A stretch of 64,000 nt of DNA from Cadophora sp. MPI-SDFR-AT-0126. Its lineage: Eukaryota; Ascomycota; Leotiomycetes; Helotiales; Ploettnerulaceae. This document shows positions 1 to 11,155 of this stretch, piece after piece. The translations under genes and the position numbers were made by a program. Under the pieces are notes generated by a model, which made no database searches, had not been told where the DNA came from, and was given only the letters and a program-made list of their open reading frames with translations. The stretch covers positions 992,001 to 1,056,000 of the forward strand of contig JAGMVK010000016.1 in NCBI GenBank assembly GCA_020747065.1, given 5' to 3'. The first letter of the stretch is position 1, and every line of letters starts with the position of its first letter.

Positions 1-1033
1 GCGAGCAGCGCTCCGAGATAATGCTCACTAAAGTCAGCAGTGTAGTAGACCAGCAGAAAGGCCACAGACGGACTCTGACCCGTTGAGGACCAGTACATCC
101 CCTGGCACGGATGCTAGCCGATGGGACTTTATTTTGACGTCGCCGAGCTGATGGCGATGAAGCGTGTCGAGACGCTGTCAGGATGCCGGGTATGAAATCA
201 AGAGAGAAGGACCTCCACAGAGAGGCGGAAAAGAGAGCATGAGCAAAGAACTGGTCGCTCTCAACTCCAAGGATCATTGCTAGAGTTATTCACGTTGAAA
301 ACATTCTTATCCGAGACACGGATACACTTGGAGGAGGGAATCTGAAATTTAAGCACCTTGCTGGCTGGACTGCCAAGACCGACAAGATCCCTTTGTCTGG
401 AGCCTACATACCAACCAGAAAAGTGGCTAAGGGTGCAATTGAATATTTGGTGACCTGCGATAACCTTGGGTTCTTGTTCAACTGCCCGTGGTTTCTTTCA
501 CTGGTTAGTTCAACTAGAAACATTTCGAGAACGATGGCTCGTTTGTGGAAGATGAGAAACTGTATGTCCTACTGAATACTGTCGATTGCTAATGAGCATT
601 GTTGGATATAAGCCCATATTCTTGTCAAAGGTCCATTGGTATGGCATCTGCTAAATCATCTCTTGCCGAGGTACCAATGGTTTGGGGAGAACATGCGTAG
701 TAGGAACTGCCAAAGAGTAAACACGGAAGAATATCAGGTCGCTCAAAACACAGACCAACTTCCAAATCTCATATGAGAAACTTGGTTCGGCGATCACAAC
801 AACTTTGCTTGATTCTCAAGTAGTTATTGCCACTTCGGCTCGAGGGTTCTGAGTTTTTGCGCATGTCAAAATTTGAATTGATTGTAGCGACAGTTTTGAT
901 AAACAAGAAAGGAAACCCAATAACTCCCCGCTCTATCCCGTTTCCATACCAGTCCATTTGTCATCTGTCGTCCTGCACTTCCAGCGTGATGTATGTCAAG
1001 CATCCCGAAACTCGCCGGAGATTTGAAGTATCT
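1..1033. other. gene-poor stretch, one unassigned open frame
   Basis: No gene can be assigned here. A plus-strand frame is open for about 110 codons from position 243 to the stop at 575. It has a fairly protein-like middle part, but it has no clear ATG start, no splice context and no recognisable family. It could be the remnant of an old gene. Stops are dense on either side. Confidence 0.3.
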
Positions 1034-1820
1034 TTAGCAGGTGATAGTTTTACCGTTAGCGGTACAGCTGTTTTGTCTAATGTATGCCCACTAAAAATGT
1101 TAGCTAATGAATGAATCTGATGCATAGTCTGGGCGCTTACATTCTCAAATCCGCCGTCACCTTGTAGGGTAAATGTGCAGCCAGCTCCAAAGACCAGAAC
1201 ATCAAAGCTACAAACTGTGAGTACATTTCCCAAGCCAGTTGAGATAATGTTGGGTGGGCTAGATCATACCTGACGTTCGAGCCAACCTTAGCATTGTAGC
1301 TGGTGGATGACAGCACATCCGGGGTGCAGCTGAGGCTGTAGCCCACATTGCTCATAACGACTGTCTTTCCGGGGAACTGTTGAGAAACGGACGACACAGT
1401 CTCCTGAGTGAAACGCTGACGGCGCTGATCTTGATATTAGCAATTGCCCACTCCAAGCTCCAGAATTTTTCTCACCTTGATATCCCCGTCCACAAGCCCT
1501 TGGATCAGTTGCACAACTTTGTTGACAACATCAGCGACGGCGCCGGCAGCATCTGCCTTTCCGCCAACATCATCTGGGAATCTGTGGTGGTTTAGATATA
1601 TAATCATAGATATCATCAATTGCACTTACGATACTGGCTCAGTTGCAATTGCGGGTGTGATGTCTGCAGTGCCGGTATCGGTGGAGACTGTGACAGCTCG
1701 CTATTGAAGGTAAGCAAAAGTTCAAAGTAAGAGGAACCTAGTTACCTTCTCAATTGGAGATGCTGCACTGAAGGCAGCGAGGCCAACGGTAAGAGCAGCG
1801 ATGAGAGTCTTGGAGAACAT
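1034..1820 (-). CDS. small secreted cysteine-containing protein
   Basis: Splicing six exons (1746-1820, 1630-1700, 1476-1581, 1270-1424, 1141-1207, 1034-1090) gives about 176 residues. Every junction keeps frame, and several introns show GCTAAT or CTGAC-like branch sites. The N-terminus is a clear signal peptide (MFSKTLIAALTVGLAAFSAA), followed by a likely KR processing site at the exon 1/2 junction. The mature part has an alanine/valine-rich helical stretch, then four cysteines in the second half (SLSCTP, GAGCTF, NSCTA, and a terminal Cys just before the stop). The last exon is only 57 nt, reads WAYIRQ...TITC, and completes a Gly-rich segment ending GFEN. A TATAAG lies about 150 nt upstream of the start. 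The family is not recognised. Size, signal peptide and cysteines fit an extracellular fungal protein; a host- or competitor-facing role is only inference. Confidence 0.72.
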
Positions 1821-4165
1821 TTTGATATGGAGGTATCGTGGAGAACGTGGTGAGTGGAAAGAAGGTGTTGAGAAAGAAAGTATTGAAAAGAGCTGAAAGA
1901 CTGGATAGCAAGTAGAAGAACTGTGCTGGTGAAGAAGAAGTTTCTCTTTTGCGGTGGACGACCGTCTACTTATACCCAGATTCGAGCAACTCCTCTCATC
2001 AGTACGGACTTCCTGGCTTTCCATCTCCGAGTCTCATGACTTGTCGGCATGATGCTATCACTCGATTTGGTTGCCAAGATGAGGATAGTCGAAACTGTGG
2101 TATGAAGGTCAGAGCATCTTTCTTCATAGATAAAGTCTATTTACCTCGAAGAGTGGTAACCGACCTTGGCATATCCAGACTGTTATAGTCGCTAGTCAAG
2201 TAGTCCAGGAACTTGGCAACGCAGCGCACTTCCATATCGTCTTTCGGCTCTCGCAAAGGTCCTCTTCGCTTGCGAGGTTTCAAAGACTTGACATTCCCCA
2301 TATATTGGTCCCGTGCATGAAGAATCGTGTCCCATTCGGGAAGAGGATGAGGCTAAGCGGATTCCTTCAGGGGTTGGTCGATCACCCGAGGATCATCCAA
2401 TAAGCTCACTGGTTTCAATATCAAACCTTATTCCCAAAAACACACATACTGCATGAAATCCATCGTCCGAAAATGGTCTTAGCGGTTTGCCAAGCTGTCA
2501 TGTAGAAACATCATGTGACATCGTGGACAGAAATAGCGAACCTTCAAGTAGAACTTTCCCAAAAGGTGGTTGCCAGGTTGTTTGGTTTCTCATGCACCTG
2601 CTGTGAAGCTTTTCTCGGGTTACAGGCGAACTCTAAATCTACTGAGCCCACTTAAGGCTGAAGCCCATGCTGACTCGCGCATGCCTTTGGCCTTTCGTTT
2701 AGATCTGGCTGAGATGCGTAGGTAATATGAATATTTCCATCTCCTGGCCCCTATATTTGCTTCGGAATCTGCCGATTATCTGTCGATACGCAGTCAACTT
2801 GAGAAAGAAGGAGATGTCAATGGAACGTCCCCTAACGGGGTCCCACTTGTCTGGAAGAATGTATCGCTCCGTCGCGCGTTCAAGATCAAACCGTACGTCT
2901 GGGCAGAAATGCCAGTCTTGTCCTTTTTACTCTAAATCTTTCCCCTCAATGATGGTTCCTGGAAGAAAAGGTGAGTTGAGTTTCCTCAATGGAATTCTAT
3001 ATGATATTTGTAGTATCATTCGGGGCACGAGTAGAATAGAGATGATTTGGCCTGGGACAGATAAATTCTTCAATTTTGGAGCCGAGAGTTTGCCGCCAAC
3101 GACAAGGCTGAGGGTTCAATGGCCTTTTGGACCATCACCATAGTCTGTAATTAGCCCAAGAGTGATGTTAGCAGTGTACATGAGCCACCGACCTTCGGTT
3201 GTTTATGGCTACTAATGATTGTTACACTATCTTTCGCGTCCAGTATCGTTGCAGATGGTCTTTGACCGTCAATTTAAATCATCGAATTCACAACTTTAGA
3301 CAGATCAATCTTGGTTTGTGAAGTCGACCTTTGAAAATGTGTCAGTATCAGTGCTCAGTTGGCCGAACCAAAACCGAAGGAGGCACTTCTTATTCAATAT
3401 CCATTGATGATAAGATGAGTCAAAACTTAAGTCGACCAGAAGAGACAGCATGTTTGTGAAAGTGTGCAAACAATGAACAGCTCCGCTCGAGAAAAGAAGC
3501 CCACGAATTTCCATATCAGGCTTGCCGAGACGTTTGTCAACAAAGAGCTGAAGCATCATGAAAGTCAACGGCCTCGTCTCATCAAAGATCGAGCCACTTA
3601 CAGGCCAATGTTGTCTCACGCGCTCTTTGACTTCTTGTTCAACGGTCGCTCGAAAATGCAAGGAATATTTAAATTGCGCAAGGGGATCAACAAACGACAG
3701 TCAAAAAAAATACACTGCCAAGCCCGGAGGTAAATGAGAAATGAGAACTGACTTAGCTGTGGCTCAGACCCTTCATAAGATTTCCACCGGAACGTATTCA
3801 TTTGTACTGAATCTCTCATTTGACGGTCGGGACCTGACCACCCACAGCTCCGGCAGATACAAGGACGACGTTTCGAGCGTAAGTTCTAATCCCTTCTCCA
3901 ATCCTTAGACCTCCTTACTTTCTTGTGTGCTCCCTCCCGAGCCTTCTTCCTATACTCTTATAGTGACCACTGTCATAATACTACTGCCTTCCACACCCAA
4001 ATATTGGATGAACCAAGCTGATCCACCAAAAGGCCGAGCAAGTGACAACAGCGAGATTCAGAATCGAATCATCCAAAATCCGCTCTCTCCTCCCGCCTCT
4101 CTCCACCAAACAGTCCAATAAAATGGCAGCCCCTCAACAATCGAAACGTTTAACAACCTCCCAAC
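1821..4165. other. intergenic, nothing assignable
   Basis: The part next to 1820 is the promoter of the small secreted protein gene. Beyond it, frames of 90-140 codons exist on both strands around 2727-3143 and 3305-3733, but none has a convincing start, splice signals or a known domain. The stretch may hold decayed sequence. Confidence 0.3.
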
Positions 4166-4769
4166 ATGACAAAACATTTGATCCTCGAGAAGCTACTCGT
4201 CTCCAGCGATGCGATCATCACCAACCCATGGATGCTACACAACCTGAACGACGACGATAACACCTACAAGCGGTACAGCTGGTGCCGTGGATTCAACATC
4301 GATATCCTCTGCACATCGAAGGAAATCCACGAGCTCGGGATGAAACTGCTGTACGAATTCAATACTTTCCGCTTCACCCGTCTCGTTGATGGCCAGGAAT
4401 GCGGTTCCATTCGATTACAGCGCTTCCTCGGAAAGAAAATCAGCATGTACTCGCCAAATGGGCCTGCGTGTCACAGCAATATCGCGTCCTTGATCAGAAG
4501 TGTTGTTATCCACAACTCGGAGCGCTTCTCAGGGATACGCACAATCATTCTCAGATGGCGCGGATGCCAGACTATTTCTTTTTGTCGGGAGTTGTCTTCG
4601 TTGTCTCAAGTCGCTGGGATGTCGATTACTTCGACTTACCATTACAGTCGATGAGCAAATTGATGGTGTTGTCGAATCTATCAAGGTGTACTCGGGATCA
4701 GGTGGTGAAGGAAATATGGTCGGATGCGTGGACTATACCGAGGACTTTTCTGGCAACAATAATGAGTAG
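4166..4769 (+). pseudogene. F-box-like fungal protein fragment, frameshifted
   Basis: The frame opening at 4166 reads like the N-terminal half of the large fungal F-box-like family. It has a short helix, a phrase equivalent to 'ITNPW', then a segment of the type 'L-x-T-C/S-K-x-I-x-E-x-G-x-x-L-L-Y-x-x-N-T-F-x-F', which these proteins share. Around 4530-4590 the family-like reading moves to another frame, where a typical CLKSLGCRLLRLTITV-like stretch continues to a stop at 4769. No GT-AG intron fits the switch, so a frameshift, and hence a decayed gene, is the simplest reading. An assembly error cannot be excluded. The assignment rests on pattern resemblance only. Confidence 0.35.
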
Positions 4770-6214
4770 GCACTCAGGACGATGCATGGGACAATATGCA
4801 TAGTTCTTTTGCTAGCGTCGCGGCCAATGTAGCCCACGATCCGGTGACACAATAGGATAGCAAGATGACAGAGGGCAAGAGGATTACGAAGACGAGAGGT
4901 CGTGGGGATCATGAATTGAGTGTCAACTTGCTCATCGTCCGAGTCTCAACATCTCCAACAGAAGATTCACGCCAAATGGCTCCAGCAGGAGCCCTTGGCG
5001 CAACCGCTCTTGACATCTGGCTTTCGTATTACGGCATTCGACCAAGTGCAGTCCGATACACTGGTCACTTCACAAAACGCGTCCTTCTGCCGGACGGCAG
5101 TATTCCCCCTTCAGATTGAGTTGCCAGATGTGGTGGATATGGCGACCATGAAACCAATGGCCTGGGTGACGATGCTGGCCAGCCTGCCCGCAGCGCAAAC
5201 ATCAACAGAAATGCCCCGATACATGTACTGATCTCAAGAACTATCAGTCGACGTGTCCCGTACTCCACACAATGATGTCGGATACGGCGAAGGGGAGCAC
5301 CAGATTGGCAGAGGTAGTGATCATCACGGGACAGGCGCAGTTGTGGATGATGATGTTGGCTTGGGCGGCATGAATTTGGGTACACACATGAGAGTAGAGT
5401 TCGTCAGTGATCGCATGTCTAATATCACTGATGTTTGGGGCTCGGCGATTTCGAGTTATATTCGCATTGTTGGCGTCTCGGGGTTGTTTGGATTGCTGCT
5501 GGTTCGCCGCTAAGAATATTCAATCAACGTAATCTTTCTCATCTCGTCTAAATGCCATGGTATTTTCATGTCTCAGTCTCGCCTTGATGTCACAGTCCCG
5601 CTGTCAATGGCTCATCGCGAAGTCGAAATCGAAAGTATAGTTTTCAGGTCTATTGCGATCGCATCGCCCTGCTACTTATGCTTCAATGGATTGATGTAAG
5701 TTGGTTGGAGGGTACGGGAGGCAAAACTTCTGTGAGAGCTAATTAGAAACCGACAACTTAATCAGAAAGCAAGCTTACATTGACAAGAATGATGTATTCA
5801 CTCTTTGAGACTGAGTACTGCTATCGGGTGGTTAAGACAGAATGTCAATTATGGTCGCCATTTCATCACACCTCGACCTCGCAACACACACAATTGGAAA
5901 AAGCTATCCACTTGCCTACCTCTTACTTTTCCATCGTTATAGTAGCCAAGTCGAGCATTTCCAACCATCTTGAGCGCCAGAAAACTCCACATATTATTTT
6001 CTCTTTCTTTTCAACGTCCCCTGTGAGTACGAGCTCACCTGGAGCCCCAACCGTTCATTCACTCACTCAACCTACCTGACGGAGACCCAAGGAGAATATC
6101 AGCTCTAGCCTTGCCTCCAGTCTTCCACAATAACAATTTGCTCGTCAATGTCTCTGCTGACTCGCTCCTACCTTGCTCGATAGCCAAACCACCTACACGG
6201 ATCACCTCTCCACC
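4770..6214. other. unresolved stretch with possible degraded coding sequence
   Basis: Three overlapping open frames of 84-103 codons lie between 4865 and 5385. Another, at 5253-5513, ends in a short hydrophobic segment resembling a membrane or GPI tail. They cannot be joined into one gene by convincing splice sites. From 5520 to 6200 nothing is seen apart from pyrimidine-rich promoter-like sequence. Confidence 0.25.
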
Positions 6215-7264
6215 ATGGCCCAGATGGCAATATTCGAAGAGATTGGCAGGCAAGCTGCAGAGATCGAAAAATACTCGGGAAAGCACTACTGGGAGCAATG
6301 GCTCTATGGTGTCGACTAAGGGCCTGACTTCAAGCCAGACATTCGATCTCGACGAAAGCGACAAGCCTTCCTCAGGGCAGAGAGTGAAATGGTGTACCGA
6401 GTCCATAAGAATAAGAGAACGAAGGCCGGAGGCGAAGAAAAGAAGAAATATTGCATGTCCGTCGAAGAAGAGGTATTCTGGGCAATTGTCGAGCCTGATC
6501 ATGGCGACTTCACTGAAGAATTCATCAAAGCCACCAGAACTCCCTTTGAAAGGCGAACTCGAAGAGAGCATGAAGGCGTCAATATCTACTGGCGGTCGGG
6601 TCTCTCCATGGATCCAGTATTGAATTTTGAGAATTCCGAGGTGACACAGAGGCAGTTGGAAAGCCGTTTATTTGGAGTGGCTTGGTCTGGGGTATGTCTG
6701 CCGAAATTACCGGAAATATTGGATGGTGCTGACTATGAAGCAAGAACAAGCCATTGCAGAAAGAAATGACCAACCCAAAGAGACCGAAGAAACCAACAAA
6801 TTCAACATCATAAACAACAACATGAAAACGTGCCCCTTTTCGAGCATGGAATTCTGATGACGTCTGGACCTGCTTGCGAGAGCTACTGCGTTGAAAAGTT
6901 GGGACTTTTCTTCGGAGTTATGTACCTTCTGCTGCTGCTCATCGAAGCTTTCCAAGCCCCCGAAGACGACACTGGTCTCGATCCAATTGTGATGGTATGA
7001 CACCACGTTTCTCGACTCCCAGCGGCTGTCGTCTCGCCGGTCTTGATGGCGTTCACAGGCATTATGATACTTTGTGTCACCCGTCCAGAAGCGTCTCTGC
7101 GCGCTTTTCATCGACTTCCATTCGACGTGTCCGAGATTGCAGTCTTGGCAATGATGGCTATTCTCGTAACTTCAATCACCGAGACCCGCCATCACGACAC
7201 TAATCGGTTGAAGTTCATCACCACGGCGCACTCTGGTTGGCGGTCGGGAGGAACACCGGGCTAG
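6215..7264 (+). pseudogene. decayed gene for a membrane protein of unknown family
   Basis: From the ATG at 6215 the frame runs 34 codons to TAA at 6317-6319, then continues in the same frame through a charged, coding-like stretch to 6691. There a strong intron begins (GTATGT at 6692, TGCTGAC branch, ATGAAG acceptor ending 6740), followed by a Q/E/N-rich segment to a TGA at 6855. The ATG at 6857 overlaps that stop (TGATG). It opens a hydrophobic helix (GLFFGVMYLLLLLIEAF) and meets TGA at 6998-7000, after which two more hydrophobic stretches continue in the same frame to 7264. The two in-frame stops could derive from CAA and CGA by single C-to-T changes, as expected from repeat-induced point mutation or deamination. 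I do not recognise the family. A multi-exon functional gene with unusual splicing is the alternative. Confidence 0.35.
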
Positions 7265-7995
7265 ACAAATATGCTTAAGGCCAAAGGGGGGTCAATTGTG
7301 GGCAATGGAAAGCATTGGCGGGCCAATTAATGGGGAACAGGAATCCACTGGATGTTACTTTATGCATGGCCGGGGGACGGCGTCAGGGGGAAATGAAAAA
7401 TGTGCCCATGATGGCAAAAGACCCCAGCGGTTCCCCGCAGATTTTGCTGAGCCGGAAACACAAGGCCAGATGTTCCTTGTTGTTCTGGGTGTTTACCCTG
7501 GTCGCTTACAACCTCTGCCCCCTGGCGGTTCCTGTCGTGCCCAGTCATTGGCGATCTTTACCCCTGACTAACTGTACTGGGAGCGGGATCGCTCTAAGCG
7601 AGCGCCATAGCTGACCCCTTTCGAGCAAAATACGATCAAGTCAATTTCCTTTAGTTCAAGCCCACAACAAGCAAAAACGGGACTGACAGAAAGCCTCGAC
7701 TTGTGACTGGCAGATCGATGGAAGACCGAGAGCTGTCCCATGTTACCTGGCTAGTGCAGGAACGGCAACTGAACGAGCGCTGCGAGTAGTGATCGCACCC
7801 GCGCTTCTCCTGAAGTGCAATGTCAGGCAGGTATAAGAGCCCATGAGCCGCCCTTTCCATCTTTCTTTCCTCAAGCCAACCACTTCATCACACTCGTTTT
7901 TGAATCTTCGGATCATTTTCACTCTTTAGTATACTATACTTAATTGTTCTTCTAAATCTTTCCCAAGATCAAATAATTCCCCCCCAAACGTCAAA
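7265..7995 (+). promoter_or_regulatory. upstream region of the GPI wall-protein gene
   Basis: No gene is seen. A TATAAG at 7832-7837 lies about 160 nt before the ATG at 7996. The last 130 nt before the start are pyrimidine-rich with TTCTTTCC/TCATTTTC tracts, as in strongly expressed fungal genes. CCAAAGGGG-type G-runs near 7280-7290 could be stress-response elements, but this is not tested. Confidence 0.4.
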
Positions 7996-8892
7996 ATGAA
8001 GGCCTCTATGATCTCCGTTCTCGCCGTTGTGGCTGCCGCTCAGGCTGGATACGTTGCCTACCCAGAAGGCTACCCAGTCGAATCTACCTCTACCTACGAA
8101 GCACCAAAGCCAACTTACCCAGCTTCCACCTCCACCTACGAGGCACCAAAGCCAACCTACCCGGCCTCGACTGAGAAGAGCTGCGAGACCACCTCCACCG
8201 AGGCCCCCAAGCCAACCTACCCCGCCTCGTCCTCCAAGGAAGTCCCATACACCACCTCCACCGTGTATGAGACCAAGGAGTACACCATCACCTCTTGCGC
8301 CCCAACTGTGACCAACTGCCCAGGTAAGCACATCTCAGACCGCAATCTTCAGGGTCCAAAATCTAATAGAATTATCAGTTGGCCACAAGACCTCCACCAT
8401 CATCACCAAGACCACCGTCTGCCCCGTTGAGGAGACCAAGACCCCCGAGGGACCATCCAAGCCAACCTACACCCCAGAGGTCCCAGAGTACCCCACCAAG
8501 ACCCCCGAGGCACCAGAGTACCCAACCTACACTCCAGAGGGCCCATCCAAGCCAACCTACACCCCAGAGGTTCCAGTCTACTCCACCAAGACCAACGAGG
8601 GCCCAGTCGAGTACCCAACTGGCAAGCCTTCCGTGTCTGTTCCAGTTGCTCCTTACCCAACTTACCCTGCTTCCACTGTTGGTATGTCATTCCCCCTCAT
8701 CAATCTGATCACAGGTATTCGAGTAAGCGGAATCTAACGAGACGAATAGTCACCAAGCCATACAGCACTGGATACCCAACTGGCTCTTACCCAGCCAAGA
8801 ACACCACCGTCCCATACGTCACCAACGGCGCCGCCTCCATGAAGGCCGGTGGTCTCCTTATGGCCGTCGGACTCATCGCCGCCCTCTTGTAA
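7996..8892 (+). CDS. GPI-anchored Pro/Thr-rich cell wall repeat protein
   Basis: Three exons (7996-8323, 8379-8681, 8750-8892) encode 257 residues. Residues 1-18 form a signal peptide ending in AQAG. The body is built of short imperfect repeats: EAPKPTYPAS units near residues 35-80, then KPTYTPE(V/G)P and KTPEAPEYP units after the first intron. Between them lies a 'ITSCAPTVTNC...TIITKTTVCP' block with spaced cysteines, common in fungal surface proteins. The C-terminus has an NG-AAS omega-site region followed by a hydrophobic tail (GGLLMAVGLIAALL), the mark of a GPI anchor. Codon use is strongly biased to C-ending codons and the promoter has a TATA-like box, both suggesting high expression. 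It is expected to be heavily O-mannosylated and linked to wall glucan. The exact role (structural or adhesive) is unknown. Confidence 0.85.
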
Positions 8893-10613
8893 ATATCCTC
8901 TTCTTAAACTCAGCGCATTCGCATTCGAGGCGTTTATAGGAATTGGAACCGGGGGGATGGGAAAAATTACCCAGGATTGGGGAAGTGGAATGGAAGTTTG
9001 AGCATATAATGGTATTTCTTGTGAAGTAATTTTTGAGGAGCAGGTGGTGGAAATGAAAGACGAAGAAGAACAGTTGCTTCTTGTATACAAATATTAGAAC
9101 AACCGTGGTTGTTTGCTATCAACCCCCTTTTTCTGAGCTTTTGTGCAACAGCGCATAGCCAGGTATTGCTTTTTTGTAATGCGACGATTATGATGGATGA
9201 TGGAGCGAGCGAGCGAGACTTGATATCATGCCTTGGTTTGGTAGATGGCCAGCAGCAAAGCTCGCGATGAAATTTTACTTTCAAATCGATACTTCAATTC
9301 TTCATTTTCTGCGCTGACAACTTCCTGTGAATCAAAATCAACTGCCGCTCTCAAGTCCCAGTCCAGCTCAAAAGACCCGAACGAATGTAACTGCAAAATT
9401 TTCCAACCCAATATGAGCACTCGGCTGTCGGCTCTCAGATCCCAGGGACAAACCATCTCGGACTGGGCCAGGAACCTAAACGTCAACGTTATTTTGGGTA
9501 TTCTTTTAGCCCCGTCAGCAACAGCCAATCATAGCTCGCCCTTTATCACTCATTCAGTCTGGAAATCATTTCCTGATGAGTCTCATTTCGTGAGCTGAGC
9601 GGCTGAGCGAAAGCATGAACCAGCTCGTGAGTGAGCGTGGAAAATACTGGCCCAGTAACTGGTCGCCTTCAAAATTGTTCTTGTTAATTCGATTTTGAAT
9701 GAGGTGCAGTGGAAATGAGACGCTTTGACAAACTTCCCGAACATTCTTCCCGAAGGACGGAGTGTCAAACATGAAAATGCAAGATTTCGGACTTCAGAGC
9801 ATATGGTGGAAATTTGACACTTGAACAACACCTATTGTTTTCCGGGCCCCTTGTTTCCTTGTGCATGCTCGGGATGCGTGTGTGACATTTTGTGGGGGAC
9901 AGAACAGGGCAGGGGGAGGGAGGGAGAGAGCAGAGATTTTCCGGGGAAAAGGAAATTACGTCCAAATATGGAGCGGAGGAGATGAGCCATTTGGGGATTG
10001 TGAGGGTGCGAGAATTGTGGATAGATTTTTGTTTTGGGGAAGAGTTTGGAAGAGAATAGAATGAAGAGGCGATTTTTGGTTGGGTGAGTGGAGAATTGGA
10101 AAACTAGGGGCGAATGCCGGTGATCTGTTTGGCTCAAAAGCTCAGCCAATGTCTTTTAGAAAGCTGTGATCGGTGGACGAGATTAATTCTTTCTTAGTCG
10201 AATAATGACAAGCCATGATGTTTACGGCCGATGCTGAGATATAATCGATGCTCCTGAGCGTCTGTTCTGATATCCAAAGCCGCCAGACATATCTAGCACT
10301 GGTCTTGCAAGTTGTAAGATGGACCACCATTCACAGTGGGAGCTGAAGTAGAGTAAGTCTCAGTGCTCTGAGTTTCGATTTGAGGGAATAGTGGTGTGAG
10401 GTGATATGCACTCTAGGAAACAGTTAACAGCGATTGACTTATTGACAGCAAAACATTCATACTCAACACCTACAGATTCCTGTTACGGGAATGCATATTT
10501 ACTCGACTCCTCCGGATTGACAGGGAATGGGGTATAGGCATATCTCATTTGCGAATAGTACTAGATTACTATTATCTCTTAGAGGCATTTGACGTCGCCG
10601 GTAGTATACTGTG

Positions 10614-10661
<48 letters not shown>

Positions 10662-11155
10662 AGAGATCTCATGCCTACATTCCAGTATGCCAAACCTGCC
10701 TGCTGCTTGTTGCTACGCGCTGTGCCTTCATTGACCAAAACAGAGCATGAGGAAAGTATATAGCTAGTTCAAATCAAAGTGCTGGTGAGAATATGATACA
10801 AGTACAATGTAGTAATGTTAAGTGGGGCGGTGATGCCGAGAAGGAGTAGAGGCGTGCCGATCCTGGCATCAGCTGTGATGGTTATGGTGTTGTTAATGGG
10901 GAATTTGAGTGTGAAAGTGCAACTTTCAATTGGCAATGTCAAAAGTGCTTCCATGGAAAGAAGAACATTTAGAAGAGATAGAGAAGATAATAGATCTCTG
11001 ATGGCACTTAAGGAGGATCACTATGGCGTCCGGATACCAATCATTTCGCCTTTTGAGAAGTGTAACAGCAGCAAGATGAGAGCAAATTCATTCCTCCAGG
11101 GTATCTACCAACCTACACAGAACTCCAACTCCAAATTCCCGACCTTAAGAAAAGC
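8893..11155. other. intergenic with a microsatellite
   Basis: This covers the 3' region of the wall-protein gene and the downstream region of the convergent CENP-O gene. No supported gene is present. Open frames up to about 117 codons (9245-9598 and its antisense) lack family resemblance or splice context. The dinucleotide repeat at 10615-10660 is listed separately. Confidence 0.4.
10615..10660. repeat. (AC)n-(AT)n microsatellite
   Basis: Eighteen AC units (10615-10650) run directly into five AT units (10651-10660). Such compound dinucleotide tracts are length-variable by slippage. It is about 500 nt from the nearest gene end and no function is implied. Confidence 0.95.

Noticed and set aside
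2727..3143. 138-codon plus-strand open frame
   Set aside because: Starts at an internal ATG without upstream context, no domain; the opposite strand is equally open in parts.
6059..6571. 170-codon minus-strand open frame
   Set aside because: Antisense shadow of the coding-like plus-strand remnant; no family resemblance or splice context.
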